Positions 47,104 through 56,012 are shown, counted from the stretch's first letter. The stretch: DNA of 64,000 nucleotides from Actinomyces urinae (GCF_900119695.1 NZ_LT632547.1:248001-312000); one strand, 5' to 3'. Notes: generated by a model from the sequence alone, not told the origin. Numbers and translations are program-made.

Positions 47104-47119
47104 GCGCACATTTGTTCGA
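47104..47119. promoter_or_regulatory. LexA-like (SOS) box upstream of uvrA
   Basis: GCGCACATTTGTTCGA resembles the Gram-positive SOS consensus TCGAAC-N4-GTTCGA: the right half is perfect and the left matches 4 of 6. Spacing is correct (N4), and it lies 30 bases before the uvrA start, in the promoter zone. uvrA is a usual LexA target, which supports the call. Confidence 0.65.
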
Positions 47120-47232
47120 TTCCAGCAAAACCAACCAGCAGTGTTAATGCACTCGGCGGGCCAGCTCCCTTCCACTTCATTCAAAAATGTGACTTCGCGG
47201 CTTGTCCAGCTGAAAAAGTCTCGACCACGAGA

Positions 47233-47238
47233 GATAAT
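47233..47238 (+). promoter_or_regulatory. -10 element of a leaderless YciI-family transcript
   Basis: GATAAT lies six bases before the ATG; 17 bases upstream of it is CTGAAA, a possible -35. No ribosome binding site is present. Confidence 0.55.
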
Positions 47239-47244
47239 GTAGCC

Positions 47245-47574
47245 ATGCACACATACGCCGTTATTTATGAATATGAGCCGCAACTGCTTGCTCTTACCGA
47301 CAACTGGCGCCCAGCGCACCGCGAATACCTTCGCAAGTTGCACCGGCAGGGCAAGCTATTCACCTCTGGCCACCTACGCGAGGCCAGCCACACAGGCGCA
47401 CTGCTAATCATGCGTACTGAAACCGCTCAAGAGGCTCGCGCCCTTCTAGAAAAAGACCCGTTCTTTGAGCACGGGCTCGTGACTAACATCATTGTTCGAG
47501 AATGGAAGCCGACCATTGGCGATCTGGCTGAACGCTTCTCTAACGTCTCAGACTTCCCCATCTCAAATCCGTAG
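47245..47574 (+). CDS. YciI family protein
   Basis: The 109-residue product has the YciI dimeric alpha-beta barrel pattern: 'YAVIYEYEP' strand, 'NWRPAHREYLRKLHRQGKLFTSGHL' (with the conserved His of the family), 'LIMRTETAQEARALLEKDPFFEHGL' and a final strand 'NIIVREWKP'. YciI proteins are small enzyme-like proteins of unclear function, related to muconolactone isomerase folds. The nearby alpha/beta hydrolase resembles enol-lactonases; a shared pathway would be conjecture. It is probably leaderless. Confidence 0.85.
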   Translation: MHTYAVIYEYEPQLLALTDNWRPAHREYLRKLHRQGKLFTSGHLREASHTGALLIMRTETAQEARALLEKDPFFEHGLVTNIIVREWKPTIGDLAERFSNVSDFPISNP

Positions 47575-47588
47575 AGATAAACGCGAAG

Positions 47589-47620
47589 CGCGGGGTTGGT
47601 TTCACCCAACCCCGCACTTT
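47589..47620 (+). terminator. Terminator after the YciI gene
   Basis: GCGGGGTTGG pairs perfectly with CCAACCCCGC (10-base stem, six-base loop), followed by ACTTTTATT. It lies 14 bases after the stop, before the convergent hydrolase stop. Confidence 0.9.
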
Positions 47621-47647
47621 TATTGCCTGAAACGATTTAGCCGCGCA

Positions 47648-48433
47648 CTAGGCGTACTTATTCAAATGTGCGAGGACGGCTTGCAATACCTGCCCGGGCT
47701 GTTCTACCGCTGCCAGGTGAGCCGCGCCCTCAACGCAGGCCAAGTTCACCTGCTCGTTGCCTCCCTCGCAAAGCGAAGCAACCAGATCAAGCGCCGCGTC
47801 CTTTGGTAGCGTCCCATCAAACTCTGCGCGCACAACCGTAATCGGCTGGTCCACCCCAGCAAGGCCGGGGCGATTATCCATATTCGCGATCACCTCACAG
47901 CATTGGGCGTAACCCTCATCGCAGCAATCCAAAAAGGTCTGGCGCGTACGCTGAACGCCGTGTCCGTTTGCCTGGTAAAAAGATGGGGTGAACCAGCGTT
48001 GCAGCGTTGCCTCCACCAAAGCCTTTGTTCCCTGCTCACGGACCGCGCCGGCACGCTCCGTCCAAGCGCTGGAAGGTAGCAACACCGGACCAGAACACAT
48101 CATGATCACGCTCTGGATCCGCTGAGGGTGATTAATCCCCATCCAAAGCGACATCATGCCACCCAATGAGAGACCCGCGATGTGGAATCGATCCACCCCG
48201 AGCTCATTCGCAACCTCCAGGATCCAATCTCCCAGCATCGAAGGAGTCACCTCACCCTGAACTTGCGGTACCTGCGAGCGGCCATGGCCCGGGAAATCGA
48301 AGCGAACCACGCGATAATCAGCGAGTCCCGGTGCTACCTCATTCCACATGTTGCGGTCTGAGCCCAATGAAGATCCGAGGAAAATGACTGGCGCGTCGGC
48401 CGGTCCGAAAACGTCATAGCTAAGTGTCGTCAT
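47648..48433 (-). CDS. Alpha/beta hydrolase (3-oxoadipate enol-lactonase-like)
   Basis: The 261-residue product is an alpha/beta hydrolase: 'VIFLGSSLGSDRNMWNEVAPGL' (oxyanion region), 'YRVVRFDFPGHGRSQVP', nucleophile elbow 'IAGLSLGGMMSLWMGINHP' with Ser, and late 'EGAAHLAAVEQPGQV' with His. The pattern is close to enol-lactonases (PcaD) but no pca genes are nearby, so the substrate is open. ATG 48433 is chosen because TATCGT lies exactly six bases before it (leaderless pattern) and it avoids overlap with the divergent BASS gene; ATG 48463 would overlap that gene. Confidence 0.88.
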   Translation of the reverse strand: MTTLSYDVFGPADAPVIFLGSSLGSDRNMWNEVAPGLADYRVVRFDFPGHGRSQVPQVQGEVTPSMLGDWILEVANELGVDRFHIAGLSLGGMMSLWMGINHPQRIQSVIMMCSGPVLLPSSAWTERAGAVREQGTKALVEATLQRWFTPSFYQANGHGVQRTRQTFLDCCDEGYAQCCEVIANMDNRPGLAGVDQPITVVRAEFDGTLPKDAALDLVASLCEGGNEQVNLACVEGAAHLAAVEQPGQVLQAVLAHLNKYA

Positions 48434-48439
48434 ATTCCC

Positions 48440-48445
48440 ACGATA
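48440..48445 (-). promoter_or_regulatory. -10 element of a leaderless hydrolase transcript
   Basis: TATCGT (minus strand) lies six bases before the hydrolase ATG. It faces the divergent -10 element of the BASS gene, 22 bases away. Confidence 0.5.
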
Positions 48446-48467
48446 CTGCGAATGCGCTCCCATGGCG

Positions 48468-48473
48468 TACCAT
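48468..48473 (+). promoter_or_regulatory. -10 element of a leaderless BASS transporter transcript
   Basis: TACCAT lies six bases before GTG 48480. This supports GTG 48480 rather than ATG 48462 as the start. Confidence 0.5.
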
Positions 48474-48479
48474 CATTGC

Positions 48480-49460
48480 GTGAAGGTCTTAGTGCGCTAC
48501 ATTGATCCGTTTATCGTCAGCATCCTTGCCATCTTAGTTATCGGCATCCTCGTTCCGATCCCCGCGCAATGGATTGATGTCCTCACCATTATGGGCACCG
48601 TAGCTGTCATGATCCTATTCCTCGTCTACGGCATGCGGCTTCGCACCAGTGAGATCATTGAAGGCCTAAAGAACCTGAAGCTACAAGCCAGTGTGCTTGC
48701 CTCCACTTTCCTTGTCTTCCCCATCCTCGGTGCCATTACGCAGCCCCTGTTTCGGCCCTGGCTTGGCGCCACCTTTGCTCTTGGCCTGCTCTACCTGACT
48801 CTCCTGCCCTCAACCGTGCAAAGTTCCATATCGTTTACCTCGATCGCGGGCGGCAACGTAGCTGGTGCCGTATGTGCCGCCACCATCTCAAACATCCTCG
48901 GCATGGCACTCACGCCCCTCCTCGTCATGATCATCATGGGCGCGTCCACCGGGGTTGGCTGGGGATCAATCGTAGATGTCCTCGTCAAACTACTCATTCC
49001 ATTCATCATTGGGCAGCTACTCCAACCCAAGCTTGGCGACGTTGTGCGAGCCAACAAATGGCTAACAAAAACCGTTGACCGTGGCACCATCCTCATCGTT
49101 GTTGCCTCCTCCGTTGCTGGCGCTACCGCTCGGGGCCTGTGGAGCACGCTCACTTGGGGCGATGCCATTGGCCTCGTCATCGCATCTAGCATTTTGCTAG
49201 CAATCATGATGAGCGCCTCGTGGAAGGCTGGTCACCTGCTCAAGATGAATCGCGGCGATAACATCGCCCTGCTCATGTGCGGATCTAAAAAGTCCCTGGC
49301 AACCGGCCTACCCATGGCTGCCATTATCTTTCCGCCTCACATCGTGGCGGCCGTGACCGTTCCAGTCATTGTCTTCCACCAACTGCAGCTCATGGCCGCC
49401 GCAGTCATCGCAAAGCGCCTCGCCGCAACAACCGAGCAAACGGGTGAAAACACCTGGTAA
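48480..49460 (+). CDS. Bile acid:sodium symporter family (BASS, SBF-like) transporter
   Basis: The 326-residue product has nine or ten membrane helices in the SBF-like (DUF4137, YfeH-type) pattern: 'YIDPFIVSILAILVIGILVP', 'LVYGMRLRTSEIIEGLKNLKLQ', 'LLYLTLLPSTVQSSISFTSIAGGNVAGAVCAA' and 'LMCGSKKSLATGLPMAAIIFPP' (the key 'CGSKKSLATG' is typical). It probably imports an organic anion with sodium; the substrate is unknown. GTG 48480 is preferred over ATG 48462 because of TACCAT-N6-GTG and the better N-terminal fit. It is divergent from the hydrolase and converges on the P-type ATPase with no clear terminator. Confidence 0.87.
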   Translation: MKVLVRYIDPFIVSILAILVIGILVPIPAQWIDVLTIMGTVAVMILFLVYGMRLRTSEIIEGLKNLKLQASVLASTFLVFPILGAITQPLFRPWLGATFALGLLYLTLLPSTVQSSISFTSIAGGNVAGAVCAATISNILGMALTPLLVMIIMGASTGVGWGSIVDVLVKLLIPFIIGQLLQPKLGDVVRANKWLTKTVDRGTILIVVASSVAGATARGLWSTLTWGDAIGLVIASSILLAIMMSASWKAGHLLKMNRGDNIALLMCGSKKSLATGLPMAAIIFPPHIVAAVTVPVIVFHQLQLMAAAVIAKRLAATTEQTGENTW

Positions 49461-49488
49461 TCGGCCTGCTATTAGCCTCAGACGATAG

Positions 49489-51885
49489 TTATTCGTCTAT
49501 GTCGCCGACAATGCGGTTCAAATCGCCAAACTTGCGTGAGTAGTTACGGAATACCAACTCAATCAGGAATGAGCACGCTGCCGCTAACACCAGGACACCC
49601 AGCCACTGGGTTGGCGTGGGCCATGTGAGGGCAAAGAACGCGCGCATAGGTTCAATAAGCACTATTGCCACACCAGCGCTCAGCATTGCGAACAGGATAA
49701 CCGCTCTGTATGCAACGATCGGGCGGGACATCACAGACAGCAAGTAGAGCGCCGCCATGAGCACGGCCAACGTTGCCACTGTAGAGCCAACCTCTAGCGA
49801 CTGCGCTGCGTAGAACCTCTGCGCTACCAGCGCTGTAACTGCCAAAACTATGCCGGAGGGTATCGCGATGTGCAGCGTGCGCTCGAGGAAGCCGGGCCTA
49901 TACCTGCGGTAATTCGGCGTTAGTGACAAGAAGAACGCGGGAATGCCTATTGTTAAACTCGAAATGATTGTCAAATGACGAGGCAAGAACGGGTATCTCC
50001 ACGCAAAAATAGCGACCAGTACCGCAAGCAGGGCCGACATTGCCGTCTTGGTAAGGAACAGGGACGAGACACGCTCCATGTTCGCAATGATGCGGCGGCC
50101 TTCAGCGACAACGCGAGGCAACTTCGAGAATTTACCGTCCACGAGGACAAGCTTTGCCACTGCTCTCGTTGCGGGCGCTCCTGATCCCATCGCAATGCCG
50201 AGGTCCGCATCCTTTAGCGCGAGGACATCGTTCACCCCGTCACCCGTCATAGCAACCGTATGCCCACGCGATTGCAATGCTTTTACCATCTTGCGTTTAG
50301 TTTCCGGAGTCACGCGCCCAAACACGTCAAACTCATTGACTGCCTCGACAAAGTCCTCCTCGGCCTGCGGCAAATCGCGCGCGTCCAGAACCTTTACCGG
50401 CTCGCCGCGTCTTACTCCCACGCGGTTAGCAATCGCAGCTACCGTGCTGGGACTATCACCCGAAATCACCTTGATCTGAACGTCTTGGCGTAAGAAATAA
50501 GAGATTGTGTCCGCGGCATCCGCTCTAATCTGCTCAGCCAGAACCACAATCAAAACAGCTCTCAACTGCTTCGGTAGGCTCGGCTTATCCTCATCAATAT
50601 GATCCGAAGTGGAATGGGCCAGACAAACAACACGGGCCCCTTGCTCCGTGAAGGTCGAAACCTGATCTAAAGTCTGAGCCGCATTCACCGCGTGGTTTGC
50701 CACAATATCGGGCGCACCAAAATACCAAGAACCCGAGTCGGTGACTGCCGCCGACCATTTGCGCGACGAATCGAACGGGACGACCTGCTCCAGCTTCGCC
50801 GGTTCAATACCGCTGAGGCCCGCCATAGTGGCTTTCGCGGTCTGGTTCTCCCCGCCCGCAACCATTGCCGCAAGAGCGCTTTGGGCGTCCTCTTCTATCG
50901 ACTCATCCAGACAAATCACCTGCTGCGGCGCGATTTCCCCCGTAGTGATCGTACCTGTCTTATCGAGGCAGAGCCGATCCACACGGGCCAAAACTTCAAC
51001 CGCGCCAAGTTCTTGAATGAGGACGTTACGCTTTGCTAAACCTGCCCCGGCAAGCGCGAAGTTAAGAGACGTGAGCAGTACCAAGCCTTGCGGGATCATG
51101 CCCACCACACCCGCAACGGCGAGCACCACTGCGTGCTGCCACGTAGTGCCCTCGTCAGAACGCAACTGGGAGGCCACCAGCAGTAGCACAACAGGCAAGA
51201 TTACCCAGGAAATCCACTTCAGGATCGTGTTGATGCTCTGCCCGATCTCAGACTTAACCCTCTTGAACTGCTTAGCCTCTTTAGTGAGCCGATTCGCGTA
51301 GGAATCCTCACCCACCTTTGAAGTCTCAAACAGGGCCTCGCCCGCAACCACAGCCGTACCTGAAAGTACCGAATCGCCCTCGCGCTTGCGTACGGGCACC
51401 GACTCCCCCGTCAGCATCGACTCGTCCACACGCAATCCGTAGCTTTCTAGGACCGTGCCGTCAGTTGGCACCTGATCACCCGAGCCCAGTAGCACCAGGT
51501 CACCCAAAATCAGCTCGGCCGATGACACCTGTACCCGCGCACCATCGCGGATCACCCACGACCTCGGGGACTCCAAGATCGCTAAACTATCCAGCACGTA
51601 CTTTGCGCGGATCTCGGAGTAAATTCCAATCACAGCATTGGTTACCATCACAATGCCAAACACCGCGTCACGCCAGTTGCCAACCAGTAACACGACCACT
51701 ACGGCCGTAGTTAAAATCGCGTTGAACAGCGTGAAAAGGTTGGACCGAATGATGACCTTGATGGGCCGGGAAGTAGTGCTCTCAACCCAGTTGGTTTTGC
51801 CTAGTTGCTTAGCCCGGGCAACATCGTGCGCACTAACTCCCACATGGCCCAAGTAGCGGTCTTTGGTCGCGGCTGTTTCACTCAC
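49489..51885 (-). CDS. CtpE-like cation-transporting P-type ATPase
   Basis: The 798-residue product is a complete P-type ATPase without a heavy-metal N-terminal domain: actuator 'LTGES' (158-162), M4 'VGMIPQGLVLLTSL' (261-274), phosphorylation site 'CLDKTGTITTGE' (Asp308), and hinge 'MTGDGVNDVLALKDADLGIAMGSG'-type motif (cited in part). It resembles the mycobacterial CtpE family linked to calcium uptake. The M4 motif has Pro-Gln-Gly where many calcium pumps have Pro-Glu-Gly. The GTG start has TAGGAT six bases upstream, so it can be transcribed on its own. It lies 58 bases after terC, which is preceded by a Mn riboswitch, so manganese or calcium transport is plausible. Transport direction cannot be read from sequence. 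Confidence 0.9.
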   Translation of the reverse strand: MSETAATKDRYLGHVGVSAHDVARAKQLGKTNWVESTTSRPIKVIIRSNLFTLFNAILTTAVVVVLLVGNWRDAVFGIVMVTNAVIGIYSEIRAKYVLDSLAILESPRSWVIRDGARVQVSSAELILGDLVLLGSGDQVPTDGTVLESYGLRVDESMLTGESVPVRKREGDSVLSGTAVVAGEALFETSKVGEDSYANRLTKEAKQFKRVKSEIGQSINTILKWISWVILPVVLLLVASQLRSDEGTTWQHAVVLAVAGVVGMIPQGLVLLTSLNFALAGAGLAKRNVLIQELGAVEVLARVDRLCLDKTGTITTGEIAPQQVICLDESIEEDAQSALAAMVAGGENQTAKATMAGLSGIEPAKLEQVVPFDSSRKWSAAVTDSGSWYFGAPDIVANHAVNAAQTLDQVSTFTEQGARVVCLAHSTSDHIDEDKPSLPKQLRAVLIVVLAEQIRADAADTISYFLRQDVQIKVISGDSPSTVAAIANRVGVRRGEPVKVLDARDLPQAEEDFVEAVNEFDVFGRVTPETKRKMVKALQSRGHTVAMTGDGVNDVLALKDADLGIAMGSGAPATRAVAKLVLVDGKFSKLPRVVAEGRRIIANMERVSSLFLTKTAMSALLAVLVAIFAWRYPFLPRHLTIISSLTIGIPAFFLSLTPNYRRYRPGFLERTLHIAIPSGIVLAVTALVAQRFYAAQSLEVGSTVATLAVLMAALYLLSVMSRPIVAYRAVILFAMLSAGVAIVLIEPMRAFFALTWPTPTQWLGVLVLAAACSFLIELVFRNYSRKFGDLNRIVGDIDE

Positions 51886-51891
51886 GGTTAA

Positions 51892-51897
51892 ATCCTA
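51892..51897 (-). promoter_or_regulatory. -10 element of a leaderless P-type ATPase transcript
   Basis: TAGGAT (minus strand) lies six bases before the GTG start of the P-type ATPase. The gene may also be read through from terC and the riboswitch. Confidence 0.5.
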
Positions 51898-51943
51898 ATG
51901 GCGAACCCTGATTATTGCCTCGACGTTGCTTTTAGGGTGCGAG

Positions 51944-52933
51944 TTAAGAGTCCGCACGATTATCTGCCCGAGTCTTCAGCATAGATGCCACCACCGTTAT
52001 GAGCAGGGTACCGCCAATAAATCCGAGTGAGGCGGGAATACCGATCTCTGGCACATTAAACGGCATACCCGAGTTGATGAACGGCAGATTGTTCTCGTGC
52101 AGAGCATGCAAAACCAGTTTGACCCCGATAAAGCCCAAAATTGCAGCAAGACCAAAGTGTAGGTAAACCAAGCGCTCAAGGAGGCCATCGATCAAGAAAT
52201 ACAGCTGACGCAATCCGAGTAGTGAGAATGCGTTCGCTGCGAAAACTAGGTACGGCTCTTTAGTGAGCCCAAAGATCGCAGGAATCGAATCGAAAGCGAA
52301 CATGATGTCCGTAGATCCAAGAGCAATAATTACCAAGAGCATTGGCGTCAGATAAGTGCGTCCCGCGTGGCGGTGAAGCATCTTATCCGAAAGGAACCCA
52401 TCGGTAACTGGGAACACCTTGCGCACCAAACGCACGAATCCAGGTTCCTTGTACTCGTCCTCTTCCTCATCTCCCTGGATCCCTTCGCGCACCTGCGAGT
52501 AGGCCGTGTACAACAACCAAATACCAAAAATGTAGAAGATCCACGCGAACTTTTCGATGATCGCAGCGCCGATCAATATGAAGATCAGGCGCATGACCAG
52601 GGCCATCACAATGCCATAAAGGAGGACCTTCTGCTGATACTTGCGCGGCACTCGAAATGCCGAAATGATCAGCACAAACACGAACAGGTTGTCCAAAGAC
52701 AGCGACTTTTCAGTGATGTAACCGGCCCAATACTCGCCGGCATACTGCAAATCCCAGAAGAACCAGACTACAAAGCCGAACACAACGCCAAGAAGGATGT
52801 AAGCAACCGACCAGACCGCCGCCTCTTTCAGCGTTGGCTCATGCGGGGTGCGGACGTGCCCGACAATATCGACGATAATCAGGGCAAGGATAATAACGGC
52901 CAGCATGATCCAGCCAAGAGCATGAACGTGCAA
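51944..52933 (-). CDS. TerC/Alx family membrane protein, probable manganese exporter
   Basis: The 329-residue product has about nine membrane helices. Family landmarks include 'WFFWDLQYAGEYWAGYITEKSLSLDNLFVF' (partly cited; the Glu, Asp and Asn of this stretch are conserved), and 'ALGSTDIMFAFDSIPAIFGLTKEPYLVFAANAF'-type motif in the second half. TerC/Alx proteins export manganese, also protecting secreted enzymes from mismetallation. A Mn riboswitch lies directly upstream, which supports this role. The TTG start (52933) is the outermost one in frame; GAAAG upstream is a weak ribosome binding site, and ATG 52906 is an alternative. The P-type ATPase follows after 58 bases. Confidence 0.9.
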   Translation of the reverse strand: MHVHALGWIMLAVIILALIIVDIVGHVRTPHEPTLKEAAVWSVAYILLGVVFGFVVWFFWDLQYAGEYWAGYITEKSLSLDNLFVFVLIISAFRVPRKYQQKVLLYGIVMALVMRLIFILIGAAIIEKFAWIFYIFGIWLLYTAYSQVREGIQGDEEEDEYKEPGFVRLVRKVFPVTDGFLSDKMLHRHAGRTYLTPMLLVIIALGSTDIMFAFDSIPAIFGLTKEPYLVFAANAFSLLGLRQLYFLIDGLLERLVYLHFGLAAILGFIGVKLVLHALHENNLPFINSGMPFNVPEIGIPASLGFIGGTLLITVVASMLKTRADNRADS

Positions 52934-52960
52934 TTGAAAACTTTCGGTAGTCCAAACAGG

Positions 52961-53060
52961 GCTTATCCGAAGGTCTTCTCCACCACTTCAGTGGCCACAA
53001 CACCGGGTTTTCACCGTGCTGACGATGCTGTGATTGTGGGAGTACTCCCCCTCGACAAGC
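52961..53060 (-). promoter_or_regulatory. yybP-ykoY family manganese riboswitch upstream of terC
   Basis: This minus-strand 100-base element matches the yybP-ykoY fold. P1 pairs GCTTGTCGAGG (5') with CCTTCGGATAAGC (3') with one bulge. The conserved GGGGAGTA follows P1. A second helix pairs CACAGCA with TGTTGTG and carries the conserved strand TCGTCA in its loop. A four-base hairpin CCAC-TGAA-GTGG precedes the conserved AAGACCT. These are the L1 and L3 features that dock around Mn(2+). TAGAAT just upstream (53063-53068, minus) would start transcription at the first base of P1. The gene controlled is terC, a standard target. The expression platform between 52961 and the start is not clear. Confidence 0.85.
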
Positions 53061-53062
53061 CC

Positions 53063-53068
53063 ATTCTA
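53063..53068 (-). promoter_or_regulatory. -10 element of the terC riboswitch transcript
   Basis: TAGAAT (minus strand) ends two bases before the 5' end of the aptamer, so transcription would begin at about 53060. The -35 is weak. Confidence 0.6.
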
Positions 53069-53118
53069 TCCAAAATCGCTCGCCGCGCCGAGAGGCCTGC
53101 AGTGGTTCTTCTCACCGG

Positions 53119-55203
53119 TTAATTTGCATCGCGCATTTGGCGAAGCTCCTGCTTAAGTTCCTTCAGCTCATCCCGCAGTCGGGCAGCAACTTCAAACTGG
53201 AGCTCCTCAGCAGCCAGGTGCATTTGCTTCGTCAGCTCATCAATCAGACCGGCCAGATCATCCTCGGCGGCAGCCGCCAGACGAGCTCGCGCCGACAAAT
53301 TCACCTCGCCTGCTCGACGTGAATCCGCAACTGCCTTACGGTAGCCGCCCTCCAAAAGCTCTTCGGTATCGATGTCCTCGCGGGCAAGCATATCGGTGAC
53401 ATCTTGAATCTTCTTGCGCAGCGGCTGCGGATCGATGCCGCGCTCCTTGTTGTAAGCAATCTGCTTCTCGCGACGCCGCTCCGTCTCATCAATCGCGCGC
53501 TGCATCGAATCTGTGATGTTGTCAGCGTACATATGAACCTCACCGGCAACATTTCGGGCAGCGCGCCCAATAGTTTGAATAAGGGAGGTAGTAGAGCGCA
53601 AGAATCCTTCTTTGTCCGCATCCAAAATTGCAACCAGTGAAACCTCGGGTAGATCCAAGCCCTCGCGCAAAAGATTAATACCGACCAGTACATCAAACTT
53701 GCCTTGGCGTAGTTCACGCAATAGTTCCACGCGACGAAGCGTATCCACATCCGAATGCAGATACTCCACGCGCACACCGCGAACCGACATGTAGTCCGTT
53801 AGGTCTTCAGCCATACGCTTGGTCAAAGTGGTGACAAGCACGCGCTCGCCCCGCTCCACGCGCGCATTGACCTCGCCAAGCAGGTCATCAATCTGCCCCT
53901 CTGTTGGTTTGATGACGATCTTTGGATCCACGAGGCCGGTGGGGCGAATGATCTGCTCAACAACACCCGAAGCTTGGGACAGCTCATAGGAACCAGGAGT
54001 TGCAGACATGTATACGGTTTGGCCGATCCGCTGGAGAAACTCATCCCACTTGAGCGGTCGGTTATCCATTGCCGAGGGCAAGCGGAAGCCGTGGTCAACT
54101 AGCGTGCGCTTACGGGACATATCCCCCTCGTACATGGCGCCGATTTGCGGCACAGTCACATGCGACTCGTCGATAATCAGCACAAAATCATCCGGGAAAT
54201 AATCCAGCAGAGTATGCGGCGGCGTGCCCGGCCCGCGCCCATCAATGTGACGCGAGTAGTTCTCAATACCCGCACACGTGCCAATCTCGCGCATCATTTC
54301 AAGATCGTAGGTTGTGCGCATACGCAACCTTTGGGCCTCAAGAAGCTTGTTCTGACCTTCAAACCACTGAACGCGCTCATCAAGTTCCTCTTCAATGGTC
54401 TTAAGGGCGCGCTTCATGCGTTCTTCACCCGCAACGTAGTGCGAGGCCGGAAATAGGTACACGTGATCGGTTTCGCGAATGAGATCACCGGTAAGCGGGT
54501 GCAGGTACGCTAGGGCGTCGATCTCGTCCCCAAACATCTCAATGCGAATCGCGAGCTCTTCATAAACGGGAATGATCTCGATGGTGTCACCCCGCACGCG
54601 GAAAGTGCCGCGCGAAAACGCCATGTCATTGCGCGAATACTGCATATTCACAAATGCACGCAAAAGGTCATCTCGCGAGACCTCCATACCAACGCTCAGT
54701 TCCACCATGCGCGCAACATACTCTTCAGGCGTACCCAAACCGTATATACATGAAACCGATGCCACGACAACCGTGTCGCGCCGAGTAAGCAAAGAGTTCG
54801 TTGCAGAGTGGCGCAGCCGCTCTACCTCATCATTAATCGATGAGTCTTTTTCGATATACGTGTCCGTCTGTGGCACGTACGCTTCCGGCTGATAATAGTC
54901 GTAGTAGGACACGAAATACTCAACCGCATTGTTCGGCAGCAAACTGCGTAGTTCCGCGGCGAGCTGCGCGGCGAGCGTCTTGTTTGGTGCCATCACCAGC
55001 GTGGGGCGCTGGATCTGCTCAATCAGCCACGCGGCTGTAGCCGACTTACCGGTACCCGTGGCGCCCAACAAGACAATGTCTTTTTCACCAGCGTTGATCC
55101 GCTCGGCCAGCTCCCTAATAGCCGTTGGCTGGTCACCCGACGGGGTGAACTCAGAGACGACCTCGAAAGGCGCTTCCTGGCGAACAACAGTCTGGTTTTC
55201 CAT
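53119..55203 (-). CDS. uvrB: Excinuclease ABC subunit B
   Basis: UvrB verifies the lesion handed over by UvrA and recruits UvrC. The 694-residue product has Walker A '[13 protein letters not shown]' (about 47-59), the damage-contacting beta-hairpin region ('[21 protein letters not shown]'-type, cited in part), Walker B 'LIIDESHVT', helicase motif '[16 protein letters not shown]' and a C-terminal UVR domain ('[26 protein letters not shown]'-type) that contacts UvrC. The ATG follows coaE by ten bases, so the two share a transcript. Its end lies 58 bases from the terC riboswitch promoter. Confidence 0.97.
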   Translation of the reverse strand: MENQTVVRQEAPFEVVSEFTPSGDQPTAIRELAERINAGEKDIVLLGATGTGKSATAAWLIEQIQRPTLVMAPNKTLAAQLAAELRSLLPNNAVEYFVSYYDYYQPEAYVPQTDTYIEKDSSINDEVERLRHSATNSLLTRRDTVVVASVSCIYGLGTPEEYVARMVELSVGMEVSRDDLLRAFVNMQYSRNDMAFSRGTFRVRGDTIEIIPVYEELAIRIEMFGDEIDALAYLHPLTGDLIRETDHVYLFPASHYVAGEERMKRALKTIEEELDERVQWFEGQNKLLEAQRLRMRTTYDLEMMREIGTCAGIENYSRHIDGRGPGTPPHTLLDYFPDDFVLIIDESHVTVPQIGAMYEGDMSRKRTLVDHGFRLPSAMDNRPLKWDEFLQRIGQTVYMSATPGSYELSQASGVVEQIIRPTGLVDPKIVIKPTEGQIDDLLGEVNARVERGERVLVTTLTKRMAEDLTDYMSVRGVRVEYLHSDVDTLRRVELLRELRQGKFDVLVGINLLREGLDLPEVSLVAILDADKEGFLRSTTSLIQTIGRAARNVAGEVHMYADNITDSMQRAIDETERRREKQIAYNKERGIDPQPLRKKIQDVTDMLAREDIDTEELLEGGYRKAVADSRRAGEVNLSARARLAAAAEDDLAGLIDELTKQMHLAAEELQFEVAARLRDELKELKQELRQMRDAN

Positions 55204-55213
55204 ACCTTCTAGT

Positions 55214-55912
55214 CTAAGCTTCTGTGCCTGCAGTAAGCATTTGGTAGAGTTCGCGGGCCACGCAATCTAGATCTGCCAGCGAGCCCTCGTTTTCGATGAT
55301 GATGCTGGCATGTTTGCGCCGCTCCGCATCGCTCATCTGGTTCATAATCCGCCGCCTGGCATCCTGCTCGTCCATTCCTCGCATGCCCGTCAAACGAGCT
55401 ACGCGGTCTTGTTCATCTGCCACAACGACAGCAACCGCATCAACCATGTGCGTCATTTTGGCCTCTATCAAAACAGCTGCGTCATACACCGCAAGGCCGT
55501 CATTTGGCGCCGCCTCTAAAATCTCTAATGCGCGCGCACGGATGCGTGGATGGGTTATCGCATTTAGATCTGCAAGGGCCGCCTCATCGTGAAAAACAAT
55601 GCTGGCTAGGCTTGCCCTGTTTAACACACCGCCCGGAGCAACCTCGGATCCGAAACGCTGAATGATGTGCGCCAGAGCATCCTTATCCGGCCCGGTGATC
55701 TCCCGAGCGATCACATCGCCATCAGCAATCGTTGCGCCCATCCCGCGCCAAACGTTTGTAACCGCAGATTTACCGGCCCCAATACCGCCCGTGAGTCCGA
55801 TCCAAAGCGGACGCGCCTCGCGTAGTTGAGCGCTAGGGACCGAAACAGATTTCATTAACGGCAGTTTGACAAGAGCGCGCGCTCCCCCGCGCTGGATCTC
55901 TTCCCAAGCCAT
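55214..55912 (-). CDS. coaE: Dephospho-CoA kinase
   Basis: CoaE performs the last step of CoA synthesis. The 232-residue product has the P-loop '[17 protein letters not shown]' (about 39-55), '[19 protein letters not shown]', '[13 protein letters not shown]' and '[27 protein letters not shown]'-type lid motif (cited in part). About 37 residues precede the P-loop, more than in most CoaE, but ATG 55912 has a strong GGGAGG five bases upstream, so this longer N-terminus is probably real. rpsA-coaE-uvrB is a conserved actinobacterial order; here rpsA is separated from coaE by a terminator. Confidence 0.93.
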   Translation of the reverse strand: MAWEEIQRGGARALVKLPLMKSVSVPSAQLREARPLWIGLTGGIGAGKSAVTNVWRGMGATIADGDVIAREITGPDKDALAHIIQRFGSEVAPGGVLNRASLASIVFHDEAALADLNAITHPRIRARALEILEAAPNDGLAVYDAAVLIEAKMTHMVDAVAVVVADEQDRVARLTGMRGMDEQDARRRIMNQMSDAERRKHASIIIENEGSLADLDCVARELYQMLTAGTEA

Positions 55913-55970
55913 ATCGACCTCCCAGTTTCTAGTTGCCCCAAAACCCGATTGAACAGTTCGACTATAGCGA

Positions 55971-56012
55971 GCAATAAAGAGGTGGCCGAGTGGTTTCCCA
56001 CTCGGCCACCTC
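55971..56012 (-). terminator. Strong rho-independent terminator after rpsA
   Basis: GAGGTGGCCGAGTGG pairs perfectly with CCACTCGGCCACCTC (15-base stem, four-base loop). On the minus strand TTTATTG follows. It separates rpsA from coaE-uvrB. Confidence 0.95.

Noticed and set aside
52367-53122. Plus-strand open frame of 251 codons ending in a universal-stress-protein-like stretch
   Set aside because: Most of it is the antisense of terC, and its tail is the complement of a well-supported Mn riboswitch. No start codon with a ribosome binding site is present. The resemblance to a stress-protein end is taken as chance.
55945-55965. LexA-like half sites (TCGAAC, TGTTCA) at the coaE promoter
   Set aside because: The two halves are one base apart instead of four, so this is not a valid LexA box.
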